Assembly (NCBI RefSeq): GCF_026241195.1
Contig: NZ_JAPFQO010000001.1
Span: forward strand, 186,001-250,000
Origin: Pontibacter anaerobius
GTDB lineage: Bacteria > Bacteroidota > Bacteroidia > Cytophagales > Hymenobacteraceae
Reading direction: 5' to 3'
DNA length: 64,000 bases
This document shows positions 43,201 through 51,671 of the stretch, in pieces (within the stretch, counting starts at the first letter, position 1; every line of letters starts with the position of its first letter). Made by a program: the position numbers and the translations under genes. The notes under the pieces are model-generated. The model had not been told where the DNA came from, searched no databases, and saw only the letters and a program-made list of their open reading frames with translations.

Positions 43201-43628
43201 CAGTTCAGAACGCCGTGTACGAGCAGAAAGACCCGCTGTTGATCTACAAGTTCGAGTCATTTGAGCTGTTCAAGCGCATGATCGGTAAGGTGAACGAGCA
43301 GACAATACAGTTCCTGTTCCACGCGTTTATACCAGTGCAGGCTCCTGAGCAGGTGCAGCAGCCGGTAAGGCCGCCGATGGCCCCTAAGCCGCCGGTGCTA
43401 AAAGAGCAGAAGCAGGAAGTGCATTCTTCTTTAGAGGATGAGGCAGGCCACACCACGGCACCAAGCGCGGAGCCGGAGCGAATCATGCCAGCCCACTCCC
43501 AGAAGGTTGCCGGCCGTAACGAGCGCGTAAGCGTGCAGTACAACGACGGCCGCGTACTGAAGGACGTGAAGTATAAGAGCGTAGAAGACGACCTTCAGCA
43601 CAACCGCTGTGTAATAATAGAAGAGTAA
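40254..43628 (+). CDS. secA: Preprotein translocase ATPase SecA
   Basis: SecA is the motor that pushes secretory proteins through SecYEG. The 1124-residue product has Walker A ATGEGKT (196-202), the DEVDS box (303-307), [15 protein letters not shown] [11 protein letters not shown] and [16 protein letters not shown], and the helical scaffold [21 protein letters not shown]. It is longer than E. coli SecA (901), with insertions in the first ATPase domain. The C-terminus ends RCVIIEE with no CxCxnC(H/C) zinc motif, so SecB-type binding there is unlikely. It stands alone, with a hairpin after the stop. Confidence 0.97.
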   Translation: MFDFFGKTVAKLFGTKSDRDIKEVLPYVSKVNEEYAKLNTLTDDQLRQKTFEIKGIIDERLKSIDEKIAALHKRIADEPELNIVQKENIFSEIDELEKERNKELEVVLMEVLPTGFAVVKETARRWKENGQLVVTATDHDRMIAARKPNVQIEEDKATWANRWLAAGNEIVWDMLHYDVQLIGGIVLHQGKISEMATGEGKTLVATLPAYLNALAKRGVHVVTVNDYLAKRDSEWMAPLFEFHGLTIDCIDKHQPNSEARRNAYKADITYGTNNEFGFDYLRDNMAREPQDLVQRKHHYAMVDEVDSVLIDDARTPLIISGPVPRGDEHEFYQLKPRISMLVDAQRKVVQNFLTEAKRLIKEGNTQEGGLALFRAYRGLPKSKPLIKFLSETGNRAIMQKVENFYLQDNSRQMPEADEPLYFTIDEKHNQIELTEKGVDLITGQGEDPNFFIMPDIGMEIAEIENNNSISHEEQLHAKEKLIADFQEKSKRIHTINQLLKAYTLFEKDTEYIVTPDNKVKIVDEQTGRVMEGRRYSDGLHQAIEAKENVKVEDATQTYATVTLQNYFRMYHKLSGMTGTAETEAGEFWDIYKLDVVVIPTNRPIARKDEHDKVYKTVREKYNAVADEIVQLTEAGRPVLVGTTSVEISELLSRMLKLRNIKHQVLNAKMHQKEAEVVAEAGKPGTVTIATNMAGRGTDIKLTRESKGAGGLAIIGTERHESRRVDRQLRGRAGRQGDPGSSQFFVSLEDNLMRLFGSDRIARLMDRMGLEEGEVIQHSMITNSIERAQKKVEENNFGMRKRLLEYDDVMNAQREVVYKRRRNALYGERLELDIWNMIYDISEDVIVSYKNISDYENFQLHVLRVFGIESSITEDEFKSTQANQLAERLYNEALNHYLNRNKQIGEQAYPIIADIHQNRGPMIENVAVPFTDGKRQLAAVANLTKAFETKGLELIRAMEKIITLGTIDQAWTEHLRQMDDLKQSVQNAVYEQKDPLLIYKFESFELFKRMIGKVNEQTIQFLFHAFIPVQAPEQVQQPVRPPMAPKPPVLKEQKQEVHSSLEDEAGHTTAPSAEPERIMPAHSQKVAGRNERVSVQYNDGRVLKDVKYKSVEDDLQHNRCVIIEE

Positions 43629-43637
43629 TAAATAAGG

Positions 43638-43666
43638 CAGCCACTAATTTATACTTAGTGGCTGCT
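43638..43666 (+). terminator. Hairpin after secA
   Basis: The arms GCAGCCACTA (43638-43647) and TAGTGGCTGC (43657-43666) form a perfect 10-base stem. The loop ATTTATACT carries most of the TTTATACTT word. There is little T afterwards, so it may be a weak terminator. Confidence 0.55.
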
Positions 43667-43745
43667 CCATGTTTGTGAATTTTTGATAGAGGATGTAGGA
43701 GAAAGAATGCTTTCGTCTTATGTCCTTTGTCTTTTAGCTAACGTT

Positions 43746-44408
43746 ATGGCAGGAGAAGATATCGCTTCTTACATAGACCACACGCTGCTGCGCCCTGAGG
43801 CCACTACCGACCAGGTACTGCAGCTCTGCGATGAGGCCCGCAGCTATGGCTTTGCGGCTGTTTGTGTGCCTCCTTGCTACGTGCAGCAGGCTAAAGAGCG
43901 GCTGGGCGTAGGCGCCCAGGTAAAAGTAGCCACGGTGGTTGGCTTCCCGCTGGGATACCAGCACCCGAAGGTAAAGTTTCTGGAAACGCACCAGGCTATA
44001 GAAGATGGCGCCGATGAGATAGACGTGGTCATGAACATCTCCTACTTTAAGTCGGGCAGGTACAAGGAGGTGGAGAACGAGCTGGGCGACCTGGCTAAGT
44101 TCTGCCATCTGAAAGAAGCGGCGCTGAAGGTGATCATCGAAACGGCCCTGCTGACGGAGGAAGAGATCATAAAAGCTTGTAACCTCTGCGTTAATGCCGG
44201 GGTGGATTACGTGAAAACTTCTACAGGCTTTGCGGCCAAGGGCGCTACCGTAGAGCACATCAAGCTGATGCGCCGTGTGCTGCCAAGCAGGATGAAGATC
44301 AAGGCTGCCGGAGGCGTTAGAACAGCGGCAGAGGCAGAAGCATTAATAAAAGCAGGAGCCGACAGGTTAGGCTGTTCGGCCAGCATCCAAATTGTTACCC
44401 ATGAATAG
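43746..44408 (+). CDS. deoC: Deoxyribose-phosphate aldolase
   Basis: Splits deoxyribose-5-phosphate to glyceraldehyde-3-phosphate and acetaldehyde in nucleoside breakdown. The frame opens earlier at a TTG (43683), but the ATG at 43746 gives the normal start MAGEDIASYIDHTLLRPE and 220 residues. The Schiff-base lysine is K157 in DYVKTSTGFA; the second lysine lies in KIKAAGGVR. The final 8 bases overlap the start of the next gene (ATGAATAG). Confidence 0.95.
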   Translation: MAGEDIASYIDHTLLRPEATTDQVLQLCDEARSYGFAAVCVPPCYVQQAKERLGVGAQVKVATVVGFPLGYQHPKVKFLETHQAIEDGADEIDVVMNISYFKSGRYKEVENELGDLAKFCHLKEAALKVIIETALLTEEEIIKACNLCVNAGVDYVKTSTGFAAKGATVEHIKLMRRVLPSRMKIKAAGGVRTAAEAEALIKAGADRLGCSASIQIVTHE

Positions 44409-44916
44409 AATTCTTAGTTTTTCGCTCGTTTTGTTTCTTGTTGCAGGTACCTCATGCGCGCCCTCAAAAGGTGGCGGCCGGGTAGGCAGCGAGGCAAAAG
44501 TAGGTACAGGCAAAACCGACAAAGTGATGGAGGACCTCAGCCAGTACCGGCCAAAGTATGAAGTGGCAGAAGCCGAGCCGATGGCGCGTATCGAACCCAC
44601 CAGGCACAACAACGAGCAGGTGGCCGTGCTGATGGACACTGTGGCCAGCGTGAACAAAAGTATAAAGTATGCCCAGGGCTATCGCATTCTGGCGTACAAC
44701 GGCTCACAACGCCAAACCGTAATGGACCTGCGCAAAACTATTATCTCCAGAGTACCAGATGTGCAGGATTACCTGACGTACCAGCAGCCGAACTTCCGCC
44801 TGATGGTCGGCGACTTTTTCAGCCGTGTGGAGGCGCAGCAGGTGCTGAACCAGATTACAGACCTCATCCCGAATGCCCAGATCGTGAAGGATAAGATCAA
44901 TATCAGGAAGAACTAG
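44401..44916 (+). CDS. SPOR-domain lipoprotein
   Basis: The chosen ATG (44401) gives 171 residues with a lipoprotein signal peptide and lipobox VAGTSC (Cys19). After a polar linker comes a C-terminal SPOR-type domain (about 95-170: YAQGYRILAYNG..QDYLTYQQPNFRLMVGDFFSRVEAQQVLNQI). SPOR domains bind denuded peptidoglycan glycans. It would sit in the outer membrane facing the wall. It overlaps deoC by eight bases, so translation is coupled, though the functional link is not obvious. Confidence 0.85.
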   Translation: MNRILSFSLVLFLVAGTSCAPSKGGGRVGSEAKVGTGKTDKVMEDLSQYRPKYEVAEAEPMARIEPTRHNNEQVAVLMDTVASVNKSIKYAQGYRILAYNGSQRQTVMDLRKTIISRVPDVQDYLTYQQPNFRLMVGDFFSRVEAQQVLNQITDLIPNAQIVKDKINIRKN

Positions 44917-44943
44917 AAAAGCAGAAGGCATTTTACGTTAAAG

Positions 44944-44982
44944 AGCGTTGTGACCGGTAAGGCTGCAACGCTTTTTATTTTT
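44944..44982 (+). terminator. Terminator after the SPOR lipoprotein gene
   Basis: The arms AGCGTTG (44944-44950) and CAACGCT (44966-44972) form a stem with a 15-base loop, followed by TTTTATTTTT. Confidence 0.82.
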
Positions 44983-45012
44983 GATGCCGTATCGCTTAAA
45001 TTGCTACCTTGT
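44980..45012 (+). promoter_or_regulatory. Possible promoter of the M20 gene
   Basis: TTTG (44980-44983) and TACCTTGT (45005-45012), one to two bases off TAnnTTTG, are separated by 21 bases. The -33 element overlaps the T run of the preceding terminator. Confidence 0.4.
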
Positions 45013-45083
45013 TTAATAACCTGAAGCAGAAATAACGTTAAGTACAGCGCAACCGAACACGCGCCAGAAATTTACCTCGTGCC

Positions 45084-46274
45084 ATGCCGATATCCATCGA
45101 TAAAATAAAAGAACTCGCCAAAGCCTATGCGCCCGACACGGTGCAGGTGCGCCGCCACATCCACGCTAACCCGGAGCTCTCATTTGAGGAGTACAATACC
45201 GCAGCCTATGTGAAACAGGTGCTGGAAAGCTATGGTGTTGAAGCCCAGCCTATGGCCAATACAGGTTTGGTGGCCTTGATAAAAGGGAAGAACCCGGAGA
45301 AAAAAACCATAGCCCTGCGCGCCGACATGGATGCCCTGCCGATTGTGGAGGCCAACGAGGTGGCGTATAAATCGAAGAACGAAGGCGTGATGCATGCCTG
45401 CGGCCACGATGTGCATACAGCCTCGGTATTGGGCACGGCGCGCATACTGCAGGAGCTGCGCGAAGAGTTTGAGGGCACGGTAAAGCTGGTGTTTCAGCCG
45501 GGCGAAGAGAAGTTTCCGGGTGGCGCGTCTCTCATGATCAAGGAAGGCGTGCTGCAGAACCCGGCCCCGGCAAGTATGATTGGGCAGCATGTGTTCCCGA
45601 TGCTGGCTGCCGGTAAGGTGGGGTTCCGATCGGGTATGTACATGGCCAGTGCCGACGAGATCTACATCACTGTGAAAGGCAAAGGTGGCCACGCGGCAAT
45701 GCCCGAGATGAACATCGATCCTGTGCTGATCTCTGCTCACTTGATTGTGGCGCTGCAGCAGATTGTGAGCCGCCACGCCAGCCCGAAGATGCCGACGGTG
45801 CTGTCGTTTGGCAAGGTGGAGGCCAAAGGAGCTACCAACGTTATCCCGAACGAGGTAAAAATAGAGGGCACCTTCCGGACCATGAACGAAGTATGGCGCA
45901 AGGAGGCACACCAGAAAATTAAGAAGCTGGCCGAAAGCCTCTGCGAAAGTATGGGCGGCAGCTGCGACATCGACATCAAGTTTGGATACCCGTTCCTGCA
46001 GAACGATCCGGAAGTAACAGGTATAGCCCGTGCCGCCGCAGAGGCATACCTGGGCGCCGAGAACGTAGTGGACCTGGACTTGTGGATGGGCGCGGAGGAC
46101 TTTGCCTACTATACCCAGCAGGTGCCTGCGTGTTTCTACCGCCTCGGCACCCGCAACGAGGCGCACGGTATTATCTCCGGTGTGCACACCCCAACATTCG
46201 ATATCGATGAAACCGCCCTGGAAACAGGGGTAGGCCTGATGGCGTGGGTGGCGCTGCAGGAGTTGGAGGGCTAA
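45084..46274 (+). CDS. M20 family metallopeptidase / N-acyl-amino-acid amidohydrolase
   Basis: A 396-residue zinc- or manganese-dependent amidohydrolase of the M20D type (hippurate, N-acetyl-diaminopimelate or IAA-amino-acid hydrolases). Metal ligands are visible: C106 and H108 in HACGHDVH, Glu in QPGEEKFPGGA, and His in GQHVFP and in the C-terminal GVHTPTFD. The dimerisation lid has KGKGGHAAMPEMNIDPV. Cytoplasmic, as no signal peptide is seen. Exact substrate cannot be assigned. A DUF2490-like gene follows at 61 bases. Confidence 0.92.
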   Translation: MPISIDKIKELAKAYAPDTVQVRRHIHANPELSFEEYNTAAYVKQVLESYGVEAQPMANTGLVALIKGKNPEKKTIALRADMDALPIVEANEVAYKSKNEGVMHACGHDVHTASVLGTARILQELREEFEGTVKLVFQPGEEKFPGGASLMIKEGVLQNPAPASMIGQHVFPMLAAGKVGFRSGMYMASADEIYITVKGKGGHAAMPEMNIDPVLISAHLIVALQQIVSRHASPKMPTVLSFGKVEAKGATNVIPNEVKIEGTFRTMNEVWRKEAHQKIKKLAESLCESMGGSCDIDIKFGYPFLQNDPEVTGIARAAAEAYLGAENVVDLDLWMGAEDFAYYTQQVPACFYRLGTRNEAHGIISGVHTPTFDIDETALETGVGLMAWVALQELEG

Positions 46275-46335
46275 AAGTTAAAGATCTACTGTTTAGCAGA
46301 TGCATCTCCTAAGCAGTCTACTTAAATTAAGTAGT

Positions 46336-47130
46336 ATGAAAAAAATATACTTTATACTGCTGTTGCTCCTGCCGATGCTGGCGCAGGCGCAGAGCAAGGT
46401 TACTGCCCCCACCACCATATGGCCGGAGCTGCAGGTTAACTATGGCGTGGGCGAGGAGGGACTACTGTTTCTGCGTAACGGCTACCGCATTAATACCGAT
46501 GGCGACTTTAACGACTTAAAGGAATCGGGCATCCTGAGCAGTTTTGAGCGGGTAGAACTAAGCCTGGGCTATGAGCATATCTTGTCGGAGCACTGGCGGG
46601 GCGGGGCCATACTTCGCTATGCCGCCGAGGATTTCCCGAAGACCATGTTTTATACTTTGTTCCTGCGCCACAACGGTGCGGTAAAGGGCCTGTACTTTAA
46701 CAAGCAGCTGCTGTTCGAGTATGTAGACCAGGAAAGCCAGGATGCGGCTGGCCGCGTCTGGTTGTCGGCGGAGTTGGGCAAGCGCCTGCCGCTGGGCAGC
46801 AAATTCATCACTCCAAGTATAAACTACGAGGCCATGCTGCGCTCCAACCTGGGCAAGGAATACGATGGCAACATCCAGGAGCGCACCATAGACCGCACCC
46901 GCCTGCGCCTCAGCCTGAACTACGAGCTGACGGAAAAGCTGCGCATTAATCCATACTTTATGCGGCAGACAGATTATTACTATGTGCTTGTTCCGCCTGT
47001 GTACAATGAGCAGGGGCAGCTGGAGGAGGATGGCTATACCACAAAACGCAACCGCATTACGCCTGTGGTGGGCCTGGAGCTGAAATATACTTTTAACCGT
47101 ACCCCTGATACTGCCAGTATTACTTACTAA
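46336..47130 (+). CDS. DUF2490-like outer-membrane protein
   Basis: The ATG at 46336 gives 264 residues with a signal peptide (MKKIYFILLLLLPMLAQAQ, cleavage near 19). The body is a series of amphipathic strands (LSLGYEHILSEHWRGGAILRYA, LRLSLNYELTEKLRINPYFMRQTD, VVGLELKYTFN) and fits the DUF2490 barrel-like family found in Bacteroidota. Function is unknown. An earlier in-frame ATG at 46300 would put 12 residues before the signal peptide and is less likely. Confidence 0.75.
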   Translation: MKKIYFILLLLLPMLAQAQSKVTAPTTIWPELQVNYGVGEEGLLFLRNGYRINTDGDFNDLKESGILSSFERVELSLGYEHILSEHWRGGAILRYAAEDFPKTMFYTLFLRHNGAVKGLYFNKQLLFEYVDQESQDAAGRVWLSAELGKRLPLGSKFITPSINYEAMLRSNLGKEYDGNIQERTIDRTRLRLSLNYELTEKLRINPYFMRQTDYYYVLVPPVYNEQGQLEEDGYTTKRNRITPVVGLELKYTFNRTPDTASITY

Positions 47131-47200
47131 GTATAACCTAACTGCAGATTAGTCAGTTTGTTAGCCGCTTTTTTATTTCTTAAATGACATTATTTAATGA

Positions 47201-47242
47201 TTTGTCAGGATAAATCTACTGGTATAATTTTTACTGTACAGT
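47201..47242 (+). promoter_or_regulatory. Promoter and palindrome upstream of hsp20
   Basis: TTTG (47201-47204) and TAATTTTT (47225-47232, seven of eight) are separated by 20 bases. A perfect 10-base palindrome ACTGTACAGT (47233-47242) lies exactly where transcription should start, a natural place for a repressor. Confidence 0.55.
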
Positions 47243-47283
47243 GGGTGTAAATCAGTTTAGAGAAACAAAAAAGGAGGTACAAA

Positions 47284-47787
47284 ATGGCACTGACTAGATA
47301 CAGCGGCATGCAGGAGAATATGCCAAACAGTTTCAGCTCTATGTTAGACAGATTCTTTAACGAGTCTGTTAACTCCAGAAGCTTTTCTGGCTTTACACCA
47401 CACGTAGACGCCTGCGAAACAGAGCGAGGGTATGAGATTGAGGCCGCTTTGCCGGGCGTGAAGAAGGAAGACATCTCCATTGATTTTCAGGAGAGTAAGC
47501 TAACCATTACCGGTGAGCGAAAGCTGGAGAAGAAAGAGGAGGGCCGACGTTATCACATGCTGGAAACCCAGTACGGCTCCTTCACCAGGTCCTTCTACCT
47601 GCCTGATAATGTTAACCCTGATAAGATTACGGCAGAGTTTAACGATGGTATCCTGCTCGTGAACATCCCGAAGGATGAGCAGAAAACCATGAAACGGCAG
47701 ATTAACATCTCATCGGGAGCAGGCAAGGAAACCAAGCCTGACAAGAAAAAAGAGAAAATGATCCAGGAGAATGGTGAGTCTAAGTAA
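47284..47787 (+). CDS. Hsp20 family small heat-shock protein
   Basis: A 167-residue ATP-independent holdase. The alpha-crystallin domain runs from about residue 38 to 143 (VDACETERGYEIEAALPGVKKEDISI..GSFTRSFYLPDNVNPDKITAEFNDGILLVNIPK). The C-terminal tail is Lys/Glu-rich, without a clear IxI/V motif. A strong Shine-Dalgarno GGAGGT lies five bases before the ATG, which is unusual here and suggests high expression. A terminator follows. Confidence 0.93.
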   Translation: MALTRYSGMQENMPNSFSSMLDRFFNESVNSRSFSGFTPHVDACETERGYEIEAALPGVKKEDISIDFQESKLTITGERKLEKKEEGRRYHMLETQYGSFTRSFYLPDNVNPDKITAEFNDGILLVNIPKDEQKTMKRQINISSGAGKETKPDKKKEKMIQENGESK

Positions 47788-47808
47788 ACTTAACCTGGTA
47801 ACGCATAG

Positions 47809-47843
47809 CAAAAGAGGCCAACAAGTTTGGCCTCTTTTTTGTT
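47809..47843. terminator. Terminator after hsp20
   Basis: The stem AAAAGAGGCCA / TGGCCTCTTTT has a seven-base loop and is followed by T residues. Confidence 0.9.
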
Positions 47844-47877
47844 TATAAGCAGATGTGAACGAAACAACTATCGCGCT

Positions 47878-47889
47878 GTAGTATACTAC
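47878..47889. promoter_or_regulatory. 12-base palindrome upstream of htrA
   Basis: GTAGTATACTAC is a perfect palindrome 80 bases before the protease start, in an AT-rich leader region. It could be an operator. Its centre AGTATACT is a self-complementary version of the AGTATA word common in this window. Confidence 0.4.
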
Positions 47890-47968
47890 CGTATAAAGAA
47901 AGAGCGTTTATATTAAAAGCGATATAGTCTATTCGAGATATAATATATAGTAAAATCAAAAGTAACAT

Positions 47969-49462
47969 ATGAAGACGAAACAGTTTATACTTGGCGTTGC
48001 GCTTTCGGCCGTTGTAGGCGGTGGTGTGGCTGTGGGTAGTTATAAGGTGCTGGAGGGGGATAATGCAGTACAGGTAGAGGAGCAGCAGTACCCTACGGTG
48101 CGCTATACCAGCGATATGCGCAGCAGCAACACCGTTGTGCCTGAAGGCCTGAATTTCATCAAAGCAGCACAAGTATCCACGCCAGCCGTGGTGCACGTGA
48201 TGACAGAGTACAGTGTACGCTCCTCGGAACAGTACAGCAGCCCGATGGATCCGTTCCTAAGGGAGTTCTTTGGTGATGGTTTAGGGCAGAACGTGCCACG
48301 TGGCCCACAGGTAGGCTCCGGCTCCGGGGTAATCATTGCCTCCAATGGGTACATCGTTACCAACAATCACGTAATTGATAAGGCAGATAAGATCGAGGTG
48401 GTGCTGGACGATAAGCGTAAGTTTGAAGCCACACTTGTAGGCTCAGACCCTACCACAGATATCGCCTTGCTGAAAGTGAACTCCGATAACCTCCCAACTA
48501 TACGCTACGGCAACTCCGACGACCTGCAGGTAGGCGAGTGGGTGCTGGCCGTGGGTAACCCCATGAACCTGACCTCTACAGTAACAGCCGGTATCGTGAG
48601 TGCCAAAGGGCGTAACATTAATATTCTGCGTACCAGCGCAAGGCAAGACATGAGCATCGAGTCGTTTATCCAGACGGATGCGGCTGTAAACCCGGGTAAC
48701 TCGGGCGGTGCCCTGGTAAACCTGAACGGTGATCTGGTAGGTATCAACACAGCCATCGCCTCCCAAACGGGGCAGTTTGCCGGTTATTCCTTCGCTGTTC
48801 CGTCTGCTATTGTAAGCAAAGTGGTGGATGACCTGCTGAAGTATGGCGAGGTACAGCGTGCTCTACTGGGAGCTTCGATACAGGAAATTGATGCTGCTTT
48901 TGCAAAAGAGAAAGGCCTGAAGACGCTTAAAGGCGTGTATGTGGCTGCAGTACAGGAAGGCAGCGGCGCCAAAGAGGCAGGCCTGCAGTCCGGTGACGTG
49001 ATCACGGCCGTGAATGATGTGAACGTAGGCAAGTCGTCTCAATTGCTGGAGCAGATTGCCCGCTACCGCCCTGGTGATAAGGTAAAAGTATCTTACATCC
49101 GTGAAGGCAAGAACAAGACTGCTAACGTTACTCTTAAGAACTTGAATAACAGTACAGAGCTTGTGAAGCGCAGCAATGCCAAAGCCATCACCTTTGACGG
49201 GGCTACCTTTGAGCCGGTGAGTAAGCAGGAGATGAGCAAACTGGGCATCGACGGCGGTGCGAAAATAAAGAACGTACGCGACAGCAAGTTCCGCGACACA
49301 GGTATGAAGGACGGTTTCATCATTACCCGCATCGATAAGTATGAGGTAAACGAGCCGGCAGATGTAGAGAAGCACCTGAATAATTTTGAAGGTGGTGTGG
49401 TATACATCGAGGGGGTTTACCCGGATGGCCTGAAGGCTTACTACCCTATTGGGAAAGGTTAA
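47969..49462 (+). CDS. Do/HtrA family serine protease
   Basis: A 497-residue periplasmic protease-chaperone. An N-terminal hydrophobic segment (FILGVALSAVVGGGVAVG) acts as signal or anchor. The catalytic triad is H134 (TNNHVID), D164 (TTDIALL) and S245 (GNSGGAL). Two PDZ domains follow, the first with GVYVAAVQEGSGAKEAGLQSGDVI, the second with GFIITRIDKYEVNEPADVEKHL. It degrades or refolds damaged envelope proteins. TTTATACTT lies within the signal-peptide codons (47984-47992). Confidence 0.94.
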   Translation: MKTKQFILGVALSAVVGGGVAVGSYKVLEGDNAVQVEEQQYPTVRYTSDMRSSNTVVPEGLNFIKAAQVSTPAVVHVMTEYSVRSSEQYSSPMDPFLREFFGDGLGQNVPRGPQVGSGSGVIIASNGYIVTNNHVIDKADKIEVVLDDKRKFEATLVGSDPTTDIALLKVNSDNLPTIRYGNSDDLQVGEWVLAVGNPMNLTSTVTAGIVSAKGRNINILRTSARQDMSIESFIQTDAAVNPGNSGGALVNLNGDLVGINTAIASQTGQFAGYSFAVPSAIVSKVVDDLLKYGEVQRALLGASIQEIDAAFAKEKGLKTLKGVYVAAVQEGSGAKEAGLQSGDVITAVNDVNVGKSSQLLEQIARYRPGDKVKVSYIREGKNKTANVTLKNLNNSTELVKRSNAKAITFDGATFEPVSKQEMSKLGIDGGAKIKNVRDSKFRDTGMKDGFIITRIDKYEVNEPADVEKHLNNFEGGVVYIEGVYPDGLKAYYPIGKG

Positions 49463-49485
49463 TAAAACATAACGAATACCCACAG

Positions 49486-49520
49486 AAAGCTTCTGCAGCC
49501 TTGCAGAAGCTTTTTTATTT
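49486..49520 (+). terminator. Terminator after htrA
   Basis: The arms AGCTTCTGCA (49488-49497) and TGCAGAAGCT (49502-49511) form a perfect 10-base stem with a four-base loop, followed by a T-rich run. Confidence 0.9.
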
Positions 49521-49530
49521 TTTAGCTTTG
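49500..49530 (+). promoter_or_regulatory. Possible promoter of the ALDH gene
   Basis: TAGCTTTG (49523-49530) is a full -7 match. CTTG (49500-49503) lies 19 bases upstream and overlaps the terminator loop. The start codon is 38 bases further on. Confidence 0.5.
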
Positions 49531-49567
49531 TGTAAGAGCCTATTAAAACTATAAAAGAGATAAAACC

Positions 49568-51145
49568 ATGAAGCAGACCATAGACGAATTGCCATTGAAC
49601 AAGGAACTGACAGATGTACTGCACCAGCTGGGCATCAAAGAAATAAACCCTGCCTACAGCACCGGCCTTGCCTGGGGTGGGCAAGAAGGGCGCACTACCC
49701 GAACCATCAACTCGCCGGCCGATGGTAACACCATTGCCTCCGTAAACATGGCCAACGCCGAGGATTACGATAAAGTAGTAGCCACGGCGCAGGAGGCTTT
49801 TAAAGTATGGCGTAAAACTCCGGCCCCAAAGCGTGGCGAGATCGTGCGCCAGATCGGAGACAAACTGCGCGAGCACAAAGAAGCACTGGGCAAGCTGGTG
49901 AGCTACGAGATGGGTAAGATCTACCAGGAGGGCCTGGGTGAGGTGCAGGAAATGATCGACATCTGCGACTTCGCGGTTGGGTTGTCGCGCCAGCTGCATG
50001 GCTACACCATGCACTCAGAGCGCCCGCAGCACCGCATGTATGAGCAGTACCACCCGCTGGGCATTGTAGGCGTTATATCGGCCTTTAACTTCCCGGTAGC
50101 CGTTTGGAGCTGGAACGCCATGCTGGCAGCCGTTTGCGGCGATGTGATTATCTGGAAGCCATCTGAGAAAACCCCGCTTACCGGCGTGGCCTGCCAGCAT
50201 ATCATCCGGGAGGTATTGGCTGAGAACGAGCTGCCGGAGGGTATCTTCAACCTGATTATTGGCGAGGCCGAGATCGGAAGCCTGATGAGCCACGACAAGC
50301 GTGTGCCGCTGGTATCGGCCACTGGCTCTACCCGCATGGGCAAGAAAGTAGGAGAGGCGGTAGGAGCCCGTTTAGGAAAATCCCTGCTGGAGCTGGGCGG
50401 CAACAACGCCATTATACTTACCGAGAGCGCCGATATGGAAATGGCCCTACGCGCCATCGTGTTCGGTGCAGTGGGTACTTGTGGCCAGCGCTGTACTTCT
50501 ACCCGTCGTCTTATCATCCACGAGAACATCTATGAGCAGGTAAAAGAGCGCCTGCTGAAAGTATACCCGAACCTGCCGATCGGCCATCCGCTGGATAGTA
50601 CTACGCTGGTTGGACCGCTGATTGACAAGGACGCCGTGAATGCCTTTACTAACGCACTGGAGAAGGTGCAGCAGGAGGGCGGCACTCTGCTGACCGGTGG
50701 CGACATCCTGAGCGGCGAAGGCTATGAAACCGGCACCTATGTGAAGCCAGCCATAGTGGAGGCGGAGAATCACTACGAGATGGTGCAGGAAGAGACCTTT
50801 GCGCCGATTCTGTACCTGATCAAGTATAGCGGTGATGTGGAGAATGCCATTGAGATTCAGAACGGGGTGCGCCAGGGCTTGTCTTCGGCTATCTTCTCTA
50901 CCAACTTGCTGGAGACAGAAGCGTTCCTGAGCCACTGGGGTTCTGACTGCGGCATTGCCAACGTGAACATCGGTACCTCCGGTGCAGAGATAGGCGGTGC
51001 CTTTGGTGGTGAGAAAGAAACAGGCGGTGGCCGCGAGTCCGGTTCCGATGCCTGGAGAGTATACATGCGCCGCCAGACCAACACCATCAACTACAGCCGC
51101 GAGCTGCCACTGGCCCAGGGCATCAAGTTTGATATAATGGACTAG
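49568..51145 (+). CDS. ALDH7-type aldehyde dehydrogenase (aminoadipate-semialdehyde dehydrogenase-like)
   Basis: A 525-residue NAD-dependent aldehyde dehydrogenase resembling antiquitin/ALDH7 and bacterial AmaB, which oxidises alpha-aminoadipate semialdehyde in lysine breakdown. Visible features are the cofactor motif SATGSTRMGKKVGE, E275 in LLELGGNNAI and catalytic C309 in GQRCTSTRR, plus the family stretch GAFGGEKETGGGRESGSDAW near the C-terminus. Substrate assignment is by resemblance only. It is closed by a terminator. Confidence 0.9.
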   Translation: MKQTIDELPLNKELTDVLHQLGIKEINPAYSTGLAWGGQEGRTTRTINSPADGNTIASVNMANAEDYDKVVATAQEAFKVWRKTPAPKRGEIVRQIGDKLREHKEALGKLVSYEMGKIYQEGLGEVQEMIDICDFAVGLSRQLHGYTMHSERPQHRMYEQYHPLGIVGVISAFNFPVAVWSWNAMLAAVCGDVIIWKPSEKTPLTGVACQHIIREVLAENELPEGIFNLIIGEAEIGSLMSHDKRVPLVSATGSTRMGKKVGEAVGARLGKSLLELGGNNAIILTESADMEMALRAIVFGAVGTCGQRCTSTRRLIIHENIYEQVKERLLKVYPNLPIGHPLDSTTLVGPLIDKDAVNAFTNALEKVQQEGGTLLTGGDILSGEGYETGTYVKPAIVEAENHYEMVQEETFAPILYLIKYSGDVENAIEIQNGVRQGLSSAIFSTNLLETEAFLSHWGSDCGIANVNIGTSGAEIGGAFGGEKETGGGRESGSDAWRVYMRRQTNTINYSRELPLAQGIKFDIMD

Positions 51146-51256
51146 AGATCAGGATTAATAGGATGAGAAAGGAGAACAAGATGCATAGGTATTGTTAGTT
51201 GAAGTCTATCCTGAAAATTATTTTTTTATCCTGTAAATCCTGATTCTGACAAAGTA

Positions 51257-51294
51257 TAAAACGCCGGCTCTACCATAGGGCCGGCGTTTTTTGT
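51257..51294 (+). terminator. Terminator after the ALDH gene
   Basis: AAAACGCCGGC pairs with GCCGGCGTTTT around an 11-base loop, followed by T. AAGTATAAA (51252-51260) runs into its left arm. Confidence 0.88.
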
Positions 51295-51474
51295 TAACAC
51301 CTGTGCATAAAGTATGGCTGTGTCATGCTACGCGGGAATTACCCGTTCGCTACGCATTTGTTATCCATGTGTATCATTCTTTTTACAATCCATTCTCAAA
51401 ATTGCGTCGCGCGGCCGCTTTTTACGCAGGCTCATACTCTATACTTTTCTCTGCATCCATAGTATAAACCATAC

Positions 51475-51671
51475 ATATCCACAATTGTGTATAAGCTGTA
51501 TGTGGATATGTGGAAAACCAGAATTCATACATGCTTGAGCAGCTCCCGTGGCAGGGTTGTACCTGGATTTTATTCCTGTGTTATCCCGAAATTTATACCT
51601 TAACTTTAAGTAAATGAGGTGTATATATCTTTTTAACCTTATCCACATATGCCTGTGGATAGTGTGGATAA
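51475..51671. other. DnaA-box cluster (candidate replication origin or DnaA-titration site)
   Basis: The 667-base gap between the ALDH and sigma-factor genes holds no supported gene. Two perfect DnaA boxes face each other: TTATCCACA (51639-51647) and its complement TGTGGATAA (51663-51671). Between them is TGTGGATAG (51654-51662, one mismatch). An upstream group has ATATCCACA (51475-51483), TGTGTATAA (51486-51494), TGTGGATAT (51501-51509) and TGTGGAAAA (51509-51517). An AT-rich stretch (about 51587-51640) separates the groups and another follows (51682-51711). This is the layout of a bacterial origin. No dnaA or dnaN is nearby, and flanking ribosomal operons point towards this site rather than away. 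Confidence 0.55.
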
